Assembly (NCBI GenBank): GCA_028714055.1
Contig: JAQTNB010000098.1
Span: 1 to 5,479 of the forward strand
Source: Candidatus Omnitrophota bacterium
Lineage (GTDB): Bacteria > Omnitrophota > Gorgyraeia > Gygaellales > Profunditerraquicolaceae
DNA length: 5,479 nucleotides
Reading direction: 5' to 3'
Numbering within the stretch: position 1 is the stretch's first letter; each line of letters begins with the position of its first letter. Shown here in pieces: positions 1-5,479 of the stretch. Under the pieces are notes generated by a model, which was given only the letters and a program-made list of their open reading frames with translations, did no database searches and was not told the DNA's origin. The translations under genes were made by a program, and so were the position numbers.

Positions 1-192
1 GGCATCCTTGGCTTTATTGCCAAGCTCAATGAAGCAGATATCAAGGATACCGCCCCCACGAGCCACATCCTTCCTCTTAACAACGTCTTGCGGGATGATG
101 TGCATACCGGCTCGCTGCCTGCATCAAAAGCCCTTGAAAACGCCCCCTCCCGTGAAGGGGGATGCTTTACCGTGCCCAAGGTCATAGAATAA
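1..192 (+). CDS. gatC: GatC, C-terminal part: Asp/Glu-tRNA amidotransferase subunit C (5' end outside window)
   Basis: This is the last 63 codons of gatC, read in frame from base 1 and ending in TAA at 190-192. GatC is the small non-catalytic subunit that wraps around GatA and GatB in the cytoplasmic GatCAB amidotransferase. The visible protein has the family's C-terminal pattern: a proline/histidine stretch (PTSHILPLNNVLRDD), then a short linker with SLP and NAP, and the conserved end FTVPKVIE. The family is usually about 95 residues, so roughly 30 N-terminal residues lie upstream of the window. It precedes gatA by 14 bases, which is the common gatCAB order. The open frame is too short to be picked up by simple ORF finding because its start is missing. 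Identification rests on the C-terminal motif and on the adjacent gatA and gatB, and is secure. Confidence 0.93.
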   Translation, partial: GILGFIAKLNEADIKDTAPTSHILPLNNVLRDDVHTGSLPASKALENAPSREGGCFTVPKVIE

Positions 193-197
193 GGGAG
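191..197 (+). promoter_or_regulatory. Shine-Dalgarno site of gatA
   Basis: The sequence AAGGGAG lies 9 bases before the ATG at 207 and begins on the last two bases of the gatC stop codon. It decides the gatA start. The same reading frame stays open back to an ATG at 162 inside gatC, but that site has no comparable ribosome binding site, and the 15 extra residues do not resemble a GatA N-terminus. Confidence 0.75.
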
Positions 198-206
198 AGA
201 AAAAGA

Positions 207-1667
207 ATGCAGGTGTTCGGCCTTACCGCACATGAACTGCGTCGGCTGCAGGAAGCCGGACAGGTGCGCCCTGATGAGATCGTTAGCCAGCTTTCAGAAC
301 GCGCGCGCCAGGTTGACGGCAAGGTTTGCGCGTATGTGCGTTCTGATACGGGACTCTCGGTTGACCCCTCCTCTGCGCATGCCCCTGCGGCAGGCCTCCT
401 GGAAGGCGTGCCGGTTTCCATAAAAGACAACATCTGCACCGAAGGTTTCCTTACCGAGTGCTGTTCCCGCATACTTGCCGGCTTTAAGCCTCCGTATGAC
501 GCGACTGTCATCAAAAAGCTTAAAGCAGCAGGCGCCTCTATCATAACTCAGAAGACCAATATGGATGAGTTCGCTTTCGGCTCTTCCACTGAAAATTCCT
601 GTTTTGGCCCGACGCACAACCCCTGGGACCTGCAGAAGGTCCCGGGCGGCTCCTCCGGCGGCTCAGCCGCATCGGTAGCCGCGGATGAAGCGATCATAGC
701 GCTCGGGTCTGACACCGGTGGGTCGATCCGCCAGCCGGCTGCTTTTTGCGGAGTCGTGGGCCTTAAGCCTACCTACGGAAGGGTTTCCCGGTACGGCCTT
801 ATTGCCTTTGCCTCAAGCCTTGATCAGATCGGGCCTCTTTCCAAAGACGTGCGCGATTGCGCGTTGGCGATGAAGGTAATAGCGGGTTTTGACCCCCAGG
901 ATTCAACTTCCGTGGACCTGCCTGTCCCGGATTACACCGCGGCTTTGGATAAAGGGATCAAAGGCTTGACCGTCGGCATACCGAGCGAGTATTTTGTCGC
1001 CGGCCTTGACCCGGAAGTCAAGTCTATCCTGCAAGAAGCGATAGCAAAAATCAAGAGCCTGGGAGGCTCGTTTCAGGAAGTCTCCCTGCCTCATACGGAA
1101 TACGCGGTCCCGGTCTATTATATTATCGCCACTGCCGAGGCAAGCTCAAACCTCGCGCGTTTTGACGGCGTGCAGTATGGTTTTCGGGCCCCGGTTTCTT
1201 CCGCCGCCAATTCCATGATCGAGATGTATAAGCACACGCGCGGAAAGGGATTCGGCGAAGAGGCGAAGCGAAGGATACTCCTGGGGACGTTTTCCCTTTC
1301 GCACGGTTATTACGACGCGTATTACCTGCGCGCCCTTAAAGTGCGCACGCTGATCAAGAATGATTTTGACGCGGCCTTCAAGGTTTGCGATTGCATCCTG
1401 ACGCCGACGTCTCCGACTCCCGCGTTTGGCATCGGCGAGAAGATGGAGGATCCCTTACAGATGTATCTTTCGGATATCTATACGATCTCGGCGAACTTAA
1501 GCGGCATACCGGCGATCTCTGTTCCGTGCGGTTTTACCGCGGCAGGCCTGCCGGTGGGGATGCAGCTTCTGGCCAAGCCTTTTGCGGAAGAGACGCTTTT
1601 TACGGTCGCCCACGCCTATGAACAGGCGACCCCCTGGCATACCTCAAAGCCTTCTTTGGCAGAGTAA
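207..1667 (+). CDS. gatA: GatA: Asp/Glu-tRNA amidotransferase subunit A (glutaminase subunit)
   Basis: GatA hydrolyses glutamine and passes the ammonia to GatB, which amidates mis-charged Glu-tRNA(Gln) or Asp-tRNA(Asn) in the cytoplasm. The product of 486 residues matches the usual length of about 485. It is an amidase-signature protein with the complete Ser-cisSer-Lys triad: Lys73 in VSIKDN, Ser149 in PGGSSGGSAA and Ser173 in DTGGSIRQPA, with the normal 24-residue Ser-Ser spacing. Other family marks are KPTYGRVSRYG (about 190-200), the DSTSVD segment (about 242), and the C-terminal LTPTSPTPAF and SGIPAISVPCG blocks. I chose the ATG at 207 because it has the Shine-Dalgarno site and begins with the typical short N-terminal helix (LTAHEL). 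It sits between gatC and gatB, six bases from the latter. No defect is seen. Confidence 0.97.
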   Translation: MQVFGLTAHELRRLQEAGQVRPDEIVSQLSERARQVDGKVCAYVRSDTGLSVDPSSAHAPAAGLLEGVPVSIKDNICTEGFLTECCSRILAGFKPPYDATVIKKLKAAGASIITQKTNMDEFAFGSSTENSCFGPTHNPWDLQKVPGGSSGGSAASVAADEAIIALGSDTGGSIRQPAAFCGVVGLKPTYGRVSRYGLIAFASSLDQIGPLSKDVRDCALAMKVIAGFDPQDSTSVDLPVPDYTAALDKGIKGLTVGIPSEYFVAGLDPEVKSILQEAIAKIKSLGGSFQEVSLPHTEYAVPVYYIIATAEASSNLARFDGVQYGFRAPVSSAANSMIEMYKHTRGKGFGEEAKRRILLGTFSLSHGYYDAYYLRALKVRTLIKNDFDAAFKVCDCILTPTSPTPAFGIGEKMEDPLQMYLSDIYTISANLSGIPAISVPCGFTAAGLPVGMQLLAKPFAEETLFTVAHAYEQATPWHTSKPSLAE

Positions 1668-1673
1668 GAGCAT

Positions 1674-3143
1674 ATGGAATACAAAGGATACGAAATAGTC
1701 GTTGGGCTTGAAGTCCACGTTCAGCTTAATACCAAGACCAAGGCCTTCTGCGGGTGTTCAACGGATTTTGGGAACGCTCCCAATTCCCAGACCTGCCCGG
1801 TGTGCCTGGGTTTTCCCGGTTCGCTCCCAGTCTTAAACAAGGTCGCCTTGGAATACGCGGTCAAGGTGGGCCTGGCGCTCAACTGTCAGGTACCGGAGTT
1901 CACCAAGTTTGACCGTAAGCACTACTATTACCCCGATCTGCCTAAGAATTACCAGATCTCGCAGTATGATTTTCCGGTGGCAAAAAAAGGTTTTTTGAAC
2001 ATCGAGGCAGAAGGGATGAGCAAGCGCATCGGCATCACCCGCGTGCACCTGGAAGAGGACGCGGGAAAACTGATGCATAAGGAAGGCGCAAGCCTGGTTG
2101 ACTTCAACCGCACCGGCATACCTTTGCTTGAGATCGTAAGCGAGCCTGACATCCGTTCGCCGCTTGAGGCCTACGCCTACCTTACCGCTCTTAAAAGCGT
2201 GGTCGAATACCTCGACGTCTCCGACTGCGACATGGAGAAAGGGTCGTTACGCTGTGATGCCAATATTTCAGTTAGGCGTAAAGGCGATACAAGCTTTGGC
2301 ACCAAGATTGAACTTAAGAATATGAATTCTTTTAAAGGAGTAAAAGATGCTTTGGAATATGAAGGGAAAAGTCAGATAGATTTTCTCACGCAAGATAATG
2401 ATCCCACCATTGTTGGCCTTTTGTCTCAGGAAACAAAGTTATGGGATCCCAAAAAGGGAATAACGGTAACTATGCGCACGAAGGAAGAAGCTAAGGATTA
2501 TCGGTATTTCCCCGATCCCGACCTGCCGCCGTTTATCATTACGCAGCAGAAGCGGGAAGAGATACGCGGCTCTTTGCCCGAATTGCCCGAAGCGAAAAAA
2601 GAACGCCTGGTAAAAGAATACGGTTTGAGCCTCTACGATGCCGGGGTTTTGGTCGCCGATAAAAAAGGCGCTGATTTTTCCGAGGCATGCCTTAAGGCCT
2701 ATCCGGGGAACGATAAAAAGCCCATGGTCAACTGGCTGATCGGGCCGCTTTTGTCGGAGGCAAACAGCAGGAATACGGGTATTGCGGACCTTGTCATACC
2801 CGGCGGGATAGAGGAATTGGTCGGCCTTGTGCGCCTGGCCGCGGAAGAAAAGATCTCCCACCTTTCGGCTAAATCTGTTTTAAGCGAGTCGCTGGCAGGG
2901 GGGACGGAGGCATCGCGTATTATCAAAGATAAGAATTTGATCCAGATCTCCGACTCCGGCGCCCTTGAGGGCGCGGCGGATGAGGCGATCAAAGAAAACC
3001 CCAAATCCGCCCAGGATTATTTGCAGGGAAAAACCGGGGCCTTGATGTTTTTGGTCGGCCAGGTCATGCGGAAGACCGGAGGACGGGCGAATCCAAAAGT
3101 CGTGCAGGAAGTCTTAAAGCGGAGGCTTGAGCATGCCCATTAA
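1674..3143 (+). CDS. gatB: GatB: Asp/Glu-tRNA amidotransferase subunit B (kinase/transamidase subunit)
   Basis: GatB phosphorylates the side chain of Glu or Asp on the mis-charged tRNA and transfers ammonia delivered from GatA. The N-terminal cradle domain (about 1-290) begins with the diagnostic GLEVHVQLNT. Four cysteines follow at 26, 28, 41 and 44 (FCGCS and CPVCLG), the family's zinc site. Next come HYYYPDLPKNYQISQYD (83-99), HLEEDAGK (125-132) and YRYFPDPDLPP (277-287). The C-terminal YqeY-like tRNA-binding domain ends with the typical GQVMRKTGGRANP. At 489 residues it is slightly longer than the usual 475-480. Most of the excess looks like about six extra residues near 240-251, inside an AT-rich stretch described separately. 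The ATG at 1674 follows gatA by six bases with only a weak, close AAGAG upstream, so translation is probably coupled to gatA. The 3' end overlaps the next gene by 11 bases. Confidence 0.97.
   Translation: MEYKGYEIVVGLEVHVQLNTKTKAFCGCSTDFGNAPNSQTCPVCLGFPGSLPVLNKVALEYAVKVGLALNCQVPEFTKFDRKHYYYPDLPKNYQISQYDFPVAKKGFLNIEAEGMSKRIGITRVHLEEDAGKLMHKEGASLVDFNRTGIPLLEIVSEPDIRSPLEAYAYLTALKSVVEYLDVSDCDMEKGSLRCDANISVRRKGDTSFGTKIELKNMNSFKGVKDALEYEGKSQIDFLTQDNDPTIVGLLSQETKLWDPKKGITVTMRTKEEAKDYRYFPDPDLPPFIITQQKREEIRGSLPELPEAKKERLVKEYGLSLYDAGVLVADKKGADFSEACLKAYPGNDKKPMVNWLIGPLLSEANSRNTGIADLVIPGGIEELVGLVRLAAEEKISHLSAKSVLSESLAGGTEASRIIKDKNLIQISDSGALEGAADEAIKENPKSAQDYLQGKTGALMFLVGQVMRKTGGRANPKVVQEVLKRRLEHAH
2269..2480. 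other. AT-rich compositional patch inside gatB
   Basis: By hand count, bases 2281-2460 are 67/180 G+C (about 37%). The adjoining 60-base blocks are 33/60 (2161-2220) and 35/60 (2521-2580), and the two blocks between are intermediate (30/60 and 29/60). In the patch nearly every Asp, Asn, Tyr and Phe codon ends in T, and Lys is often AAA. The neighbouring parts of gatB use many GAC, AAC, TAC and TTC codons. The reading frame is intact and conserved GatB motifs run through it (FGTKIELKNMNSF, QETKLWD), so it is functional coding sequence, not an inserted element. The edges are approximate. Confidence 0.7.
3121..3125 (+). promoter_or_regulatory. Shine-Dalgarno site of the S41 peptidase, within gatB
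   Basis: GGAGG lies 7 bases before the ATG at 3133 and is itself part of gatB Arg/Leu codons near the C-terminus. The in-frame TTG at 3127 would leave only one base of spacing, so the ATG at 3133 is the better start. Confidence 0.7.
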
Positions 3144-4422
3144 AAGAGGTATCCTGGTTGCGTTCATCTGCGCGGTAGTCTTCTTCTTTGCTTCGAATGC
3201 CCTTTCCGGTTCCGGCCGCGATAACAAGCCCGATAAGAAGAAAGAGGAGCTCTATAAACAGGTCTCGCTCTTTTCGGATGCCCTGGCGATCATACAGGCC
3301 GATTACGTGGATGAGGTCAAGCCGCGCGACGTCATCTACGGCGCCTTAAAAGGGATGCTTTCGTCGCTTGACCCGCATAGCCAGTTCATGGACCCGGATG
3401 CATACGCTGACCTTAAGATCGACCGCGAGGGAAAATTCGGAGGGCTGGGTATCGAGATTACCGTGAAAGACGGCTTGCCGACGGTTGTAACGCCCATAGA
3501 GGATACTCCCGCCTGGAAGGCGGGGCTCAAGGCCAACGATAAGATCGTCAAGATCGGCGAGGAACTGACGCGGGATATGACGCTGAATGAAGCCGTGAAA
3601 AAACTGAGGGGCAAGCCCGGGGATTCCGTGCACATCACGGTCCTGCGCGAATCGGAAAAGAAGGTCCTGGAGTTTACGATCGTGCGGGATGTGATCAAGA
3701 TCAAAGACATTAAAGAAGCCAGGATACTGGAGGACGGCATCGGCTATATACGCCTGGTGCAGTTCGGCGAAAACACCCCCAGGGACCTGGATAACGCGCT
3801 CGAGAGGCTTTCAAAAGAAGGGATGAGCGCCCTTGTTTTAGACCTGCGTAACAATCCCGGTGGGCTGCTTGATTCGGCGGTCGAAGTGGCGCAAAGGTTC
3901 CTGGAGAAAGACGCGATGGTCGTATATACCAAAGGCCGCAAGGCTTCGCAAAACATGGAATTCCGTTCCAGGTTTGCCAGACCTCTGACCGGCATACCGA
4001 TGGCGGTTTTGATAAACGAAGGCTCTGCCTCGGGAAGCGAAATAGTCGCCGGGTGCCTGCAGGACCACCGCCGCGCCATTATCGTCGGAGTAAAGTCGTT
4101 CGGCAAGGGGCTGGTCCAGACGGTCGTGCCTTTAAGCGACGGGTCAGCGGTGAGCCTGACCACCAGCCGCTATTTTACGCCGAACGGAAAAGAAATCCAG
4201 GGCAAAGGGCTTGAGCCCGATATACAGGCGGCGGAGGCGCTCATACAGCCCGCGCAAAAGGACGATGCGGCGGCCCGGGAAGCAGAGCTTCTTCGGGAAA
4301 GCGCCGCTTCAGCGGAGCCTCCTGCGGGCAACCAGGTTGAGGCAGGCGAATATCGCAGCGACAGCCAGCTCATGCGCGCGATCGATGTCCTGAAAGGGAT
4401 CAGGCTTTATAGCAGCAAATGA
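3133..4422 (+). CDS. S41-family C-terminal-processing peptidase (CtpA/Prc-like) with PDZ domain
   Basis: This serine endopeptidase is predicted to act outside the cytoplasmic membrane, cleaving substrates near their C-termini. Family members typically process or degrade envelope proteins, including peptidoglycan hydrolases. The 429-residue product starts with a Lys/Arg-containing N-terminus and a hydrophobic segment (about 7-24, ending FFFASNA), which is a signal peptide or anchor. An N-terminal helical part follows (DYVDEV; SLDPHSQFM, 78-86). The PDZ domain spans about 100-185, with GGLGIEI as the carboxylate-binding loop. The protease core has LDLRNNPGG (236-244). The Ser/Lys/Gln catalytic set fits Ser300 (EGSASGSEIVAG), Lys325 (SFGKGLVQT) and Gln329, with the spacing known from B. 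subtilis CtpB (25 and 4). The tail from about 366 to 405 is Ala/Glu-rich and probably flexible, before a final helical SQLMRAIDVL. It overlaps gatB by 11 bases and the next gene by 4. The specific subfamily (CtpA, CtpB or Prc) cannot be fixed from sequence alone. Confidence 0.95.
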   Translation: MPIKRGILVAFICAVVFFFASNALSGSGRDNKPDKKKEELYKQVSLFSDALAIIQADYVDEVKPRDVIYGALKGMLSSLDPHSQFMDPDAYADLKIDREGKFGGLGIEITVKDGLPTVVTPIEDTPAWKAGLKANDKIVKIGEELTRDMTLNEAVKKLRGKPGDSVHITVLRESEKKVLEFTIVRDVIKIKDIKEARILEDGIGYIRLVQFGENTPRDLDNALERLSKEGMSALVLDLRNNPGGLLDSAVEVAQRFLEKDAMVVYTKGRKASQNMEFRSRFARPLTGIPMAVLINEGSASGSEIVAGCLQDHRRAIIVGVKSFGKGLVQTVVPLSDGSAVSLTTSRYFTPNGKEIQGKGLEPDIQAAEALIQPAQKDDAAAREAELLRESAASAEPPAGNQVEAGEYRSDSQLMRAIDVLKGIRLYSSK

Positions 4423-5222
4423 GAAACGCCGAACGCAGAAAATACAGGAATATCATCATAGCGCTTGCGCTGCTTGTTTTTCTTGAAGGTATTTTTATCG
4501 TTGCCTTATGGGTAAAACGGCCCGCTGAAAAGCCCGTACCCGCGGTGCCGAAAAAACCAGCGGTCCGCGCTTCGATCGCCATCGTTATCGACGACTGGGG
4601 ATACAACCTTCATAACCTGGAGGCCCTGGAAAAGATCGATTTTCCTTTTACCGCCGCGGTCCTGCCGCGCCTGCCTTATTCCGCTCAGATCGCCCGGGAG
4701 CTTCATGAACGGGGCCATGAAGTCATATTGCATCTGCCGATGGAGCCGCGCGAAAAAATTTCACTGGAAAAAAATACGCTGATGACCTCGATGGCTGCGC
4801 AGGAGGTCATAGGCATCATGGGGCAGGACCTGGACAGTATCGCCTACGCCAAGGGCGTATCGAACCATATGGGTTCGCGCGCGACCGAAGATGAGCGCAC
4901 GATGAAGGCGGTGTTCAAGGAGCTCAAGCGCCGTAACCTGTATTTTCTCGACAGTTTCGTTTCTGCCCGCTCGGTCTGCGCGCAGGTTGCTTCTCAGGCC
5001 GGCCTTGCCTTTGCCAAACGGGATATCTTCCTGGATAACAAGTCCGACCCCGCGTACATAAAAGGGCAGATCCAGAAGCTTAAATCCCTGGCGCGCGCAC
5101 GGGGCTCTGCCATAGGCATAGGCCATGACCGTGTTTCGACTTTCGCGGTTCTTAAGGAGGTTATCCCGCAGCTGCGCAAGGAAGGCTATAAACTGGTTTT
5201 TGTTTCCGATTTGACCCGTTAG
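4419..5222 (+). CDS. Divergent polysaccharide deacetylase family protein (YibQ/DUF610 type), membrane-anchored
   Basis: The 267-residue product has a short positively charged N-terminus, one membrane segment (about 11-31), a Pro/Lys-rich linker (32-50) and a NodB-like deacetylase-fold domain. Motifs typical of the divergent polysaccharide deacetylase family (Pfam Polysacc_deac_2) appear in order: IAIVIDDWGYN (53-63, Asp58/Asp59), FTAAVLPRLPYS, GHEVILHLPMEP (99-110, His105), GVSNHMGSRATED (146-158, His150), YFLDSFVS (175-182), RDIFLDN (201-207) and AIGIGHDR (231-238). Asp and the two His residues are the likely metal ligands by analogy with NodB-fold enzymes. The substrate is unproven in this family, and peptidoglycan or another envelope glycan is an inference. 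The topology places the domain in the periplasm. The ATG shares the ATGA overlap with the peptidase stop and has no clear Shine-Dalgarno of its own, so translational coupling is likely. The S41/YibQ-type pairing is common in Gram-negative bacteria. Confidence 0.92.
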   Translation: MRNAERRKYRNIIIALALLVFLEGIFIVALWVKRPAEKPVPAVPKKPAVRASIAIVIDDWGYNLHNLEALEKIDFPFTAAVLPRLPYSAQIARELHERGHEVILHLPMEPREKISLEKNTLMTSMAAQEVIGIMGQDLDSIAYAKGVSNHMGSRATEDERTMKAVFKELKRRNLYFLDSFVSARSVCAQVASQAGLAFAKRDIFLDNKSDPAYIKGQIQKLKSLARARGSAIGIGHDRVSTFAVLKEVIPQLRKEGYKLVFVSDLTR

Positions 5223-5228
5223 AGGACC

Positions 5229-5479
5229 GTGGCCACATATACGTTAGGGATCGAGACATCGTGCGATGAGACTGCCGCAGCAGTGGTGCGGGACGGCAAA
5301 AAAATACTTTCCAGCGTCGTCAGCTCAAGCCTCCGCTACCACTCGCGCTACGGCGGCGTTGTGCCGGAGATCGCGTTCCGCAAGCAGCTTGAAACCATCG
5401 TGCAGGTGAGCGACTGCGCGCTTAAAGACGCGCGCCTGCCTCTGCAAAAGATCTCCGCGCTGTGCGTTACCGAGGAGCC
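5229..5479 (+). CDS. tsaD: TsaD, N-terminal part: tRNA N6-threonylcarbamoyladenosine transferase (3' end outside window)
   Basis: TsaD (formerly Gcp/YgjD) transfers the threonylcarbamoyl group to A37 of ANN-decoding tRNAs, working with TsaB and TsaE in bacteria. Only 83 complete codons of a usual 330-345 are present. The start is GTG, giving MATYTLGIETSCDETAAAVV, the hallmark ASKHA-fold N-terminus; YGGVVPEIA follows at 41-49. The zinc-binding His pair lies beyond the window. AGAGGA at 5221-5226 ends only two bases before the GTG, a tight Shine-Dalgarno spacing, and the deacetylase stop is six bases upstream, so coupling is likely. Two usually conserved spots differ from the common pattern: AFRKQ where ASRxH is expected (49-53), and VTEEP where VTxGPG is expected (80-84). 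The family call is firm, and the divergence may be lineage-specific. Confidence 0.94.
   Translation, partial: MATYTLGIETSCDETAAAVVRDGKKILSSVVSSSLRYHSRYGGVVPEIAFRKQLETIVQVSDCALKDARLPLQKISALCVTEE

Noticed and set aside
143..161. Hairpin CCCCCT/AGGGGG with a 7-base loop near the end of gatC
   Set aside because: It is within coding sequence, lacks a T-run, and sits before a closely coupled gene. It may be chance, and no terminator or attenuator is supported.
162..206. Upstream ATG at 162 extending gatA by 15 residues
   Set aside because: It lies inside gatC with no Shine-Dalgarno, while the ATG at 207 has AAGGGAG at good spacing and gives a normal GatA N-terminus.
2439..2861. Long open frames on the minus strand opposite gatB, and similar ones opposite the peptidase (3336-3740, 3744-4163) and deacetylase (4761-5126)
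   Set aside because: They are antisense to well-identified genes, overlap one another in different frames, and have no recognisable domains. They are by-products of codon bias.
2959..2974. Perfect 6-bp hairpin GCGCCC-TTGA-GGGCGC in gatB
   Set aside because: It lies in the middle of a coding region with no U-tract and consists of ordinary GC-rich Ala/Gly codons.
3127..3132. TTG at 3127 as start of the S41 peptidase
   Set aside because: It is only one base from the GGAGG site. The ATG two codons later has proper spacing, and the two extra residues add nothing recognisable.
975..3998. Recurring GGCATACC words (near 975, 1504, 2115 and 3991)
   Set aside because: Each encodes Gly-Ile-Pro with the same favoured codons in a different protein context. 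This is codon preference, not a repeat family.

Overview
The window is densely coding and entirely on the + strand. It holds six genes: the 3' end of gatC, complete gatA and gatB, an S41-family C-terminal-processing peptidase, a divergent polysaccharide deacetylase (YibQ/DUF610 type), and the 5' end of tsaD. The largest gap between genes is 14 bases and two gene pairs overlap, so this reads as the interior of one transcription unit. No promoter, terminator, RNA gene, mobile element, CRISPR array or other accessory system is visible. Base composition is roughly 55% G+C outside one clear AT-rich patch in gatB.

Layout: bases 1-192 are the gatC tail. A good Shine-Dalgarno follows, then gatA (207-1667) and, six bases later, gatB (1674-3143). 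The peptidase (3133-4422) starts inside the last codons of gatB. The deacetylase (4419-5222) starts on an ATGA overlap with the peptidase. tsaD begins at a GTG at 5229 and runs off the right edge.

How the genes work together: GatCAB is the amidotransferase that repairs mis-charged Glu-tRNA(Gln) and/or Asp-tRNA(Asn), which implies that at least one of GlnRS or AsnRS is lacking or supplemented in this organism. TsaD makes the t6A base of ANN-decoding tRNAs. The outer genes are therefore tRNA-fidelity genes. The two genes between them encode an exported or membrane-anchored PDZ protease and a membrane-anchored NodB-fold deacetylase homologue. From general knowledge, this pair is often adjacent in Gram-negative genomes, commonly beside an EnvC-type murein hydrolase activator, which suggests an envelope or peptidoglycan role.

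Organism: the gene complement (GatCAB plus the CtpA/YibQ-type pair) points to a Gram-negative bacterium. Moderate G+C, frequent ATA isoleucine codons and a rather divergent TsaD would suit an uncultured lineage such as Omnitrophota or a relative, but this is a low-confidence guess from recalled gene order and protein style.

I found no undescribed system. The observations most worth checking are the AT-rich, apparently insertion-bearing segment of gatB, unusual residues in the TsaD N-terminus, and the tRNA-fidelity/envelope gene arrangement.
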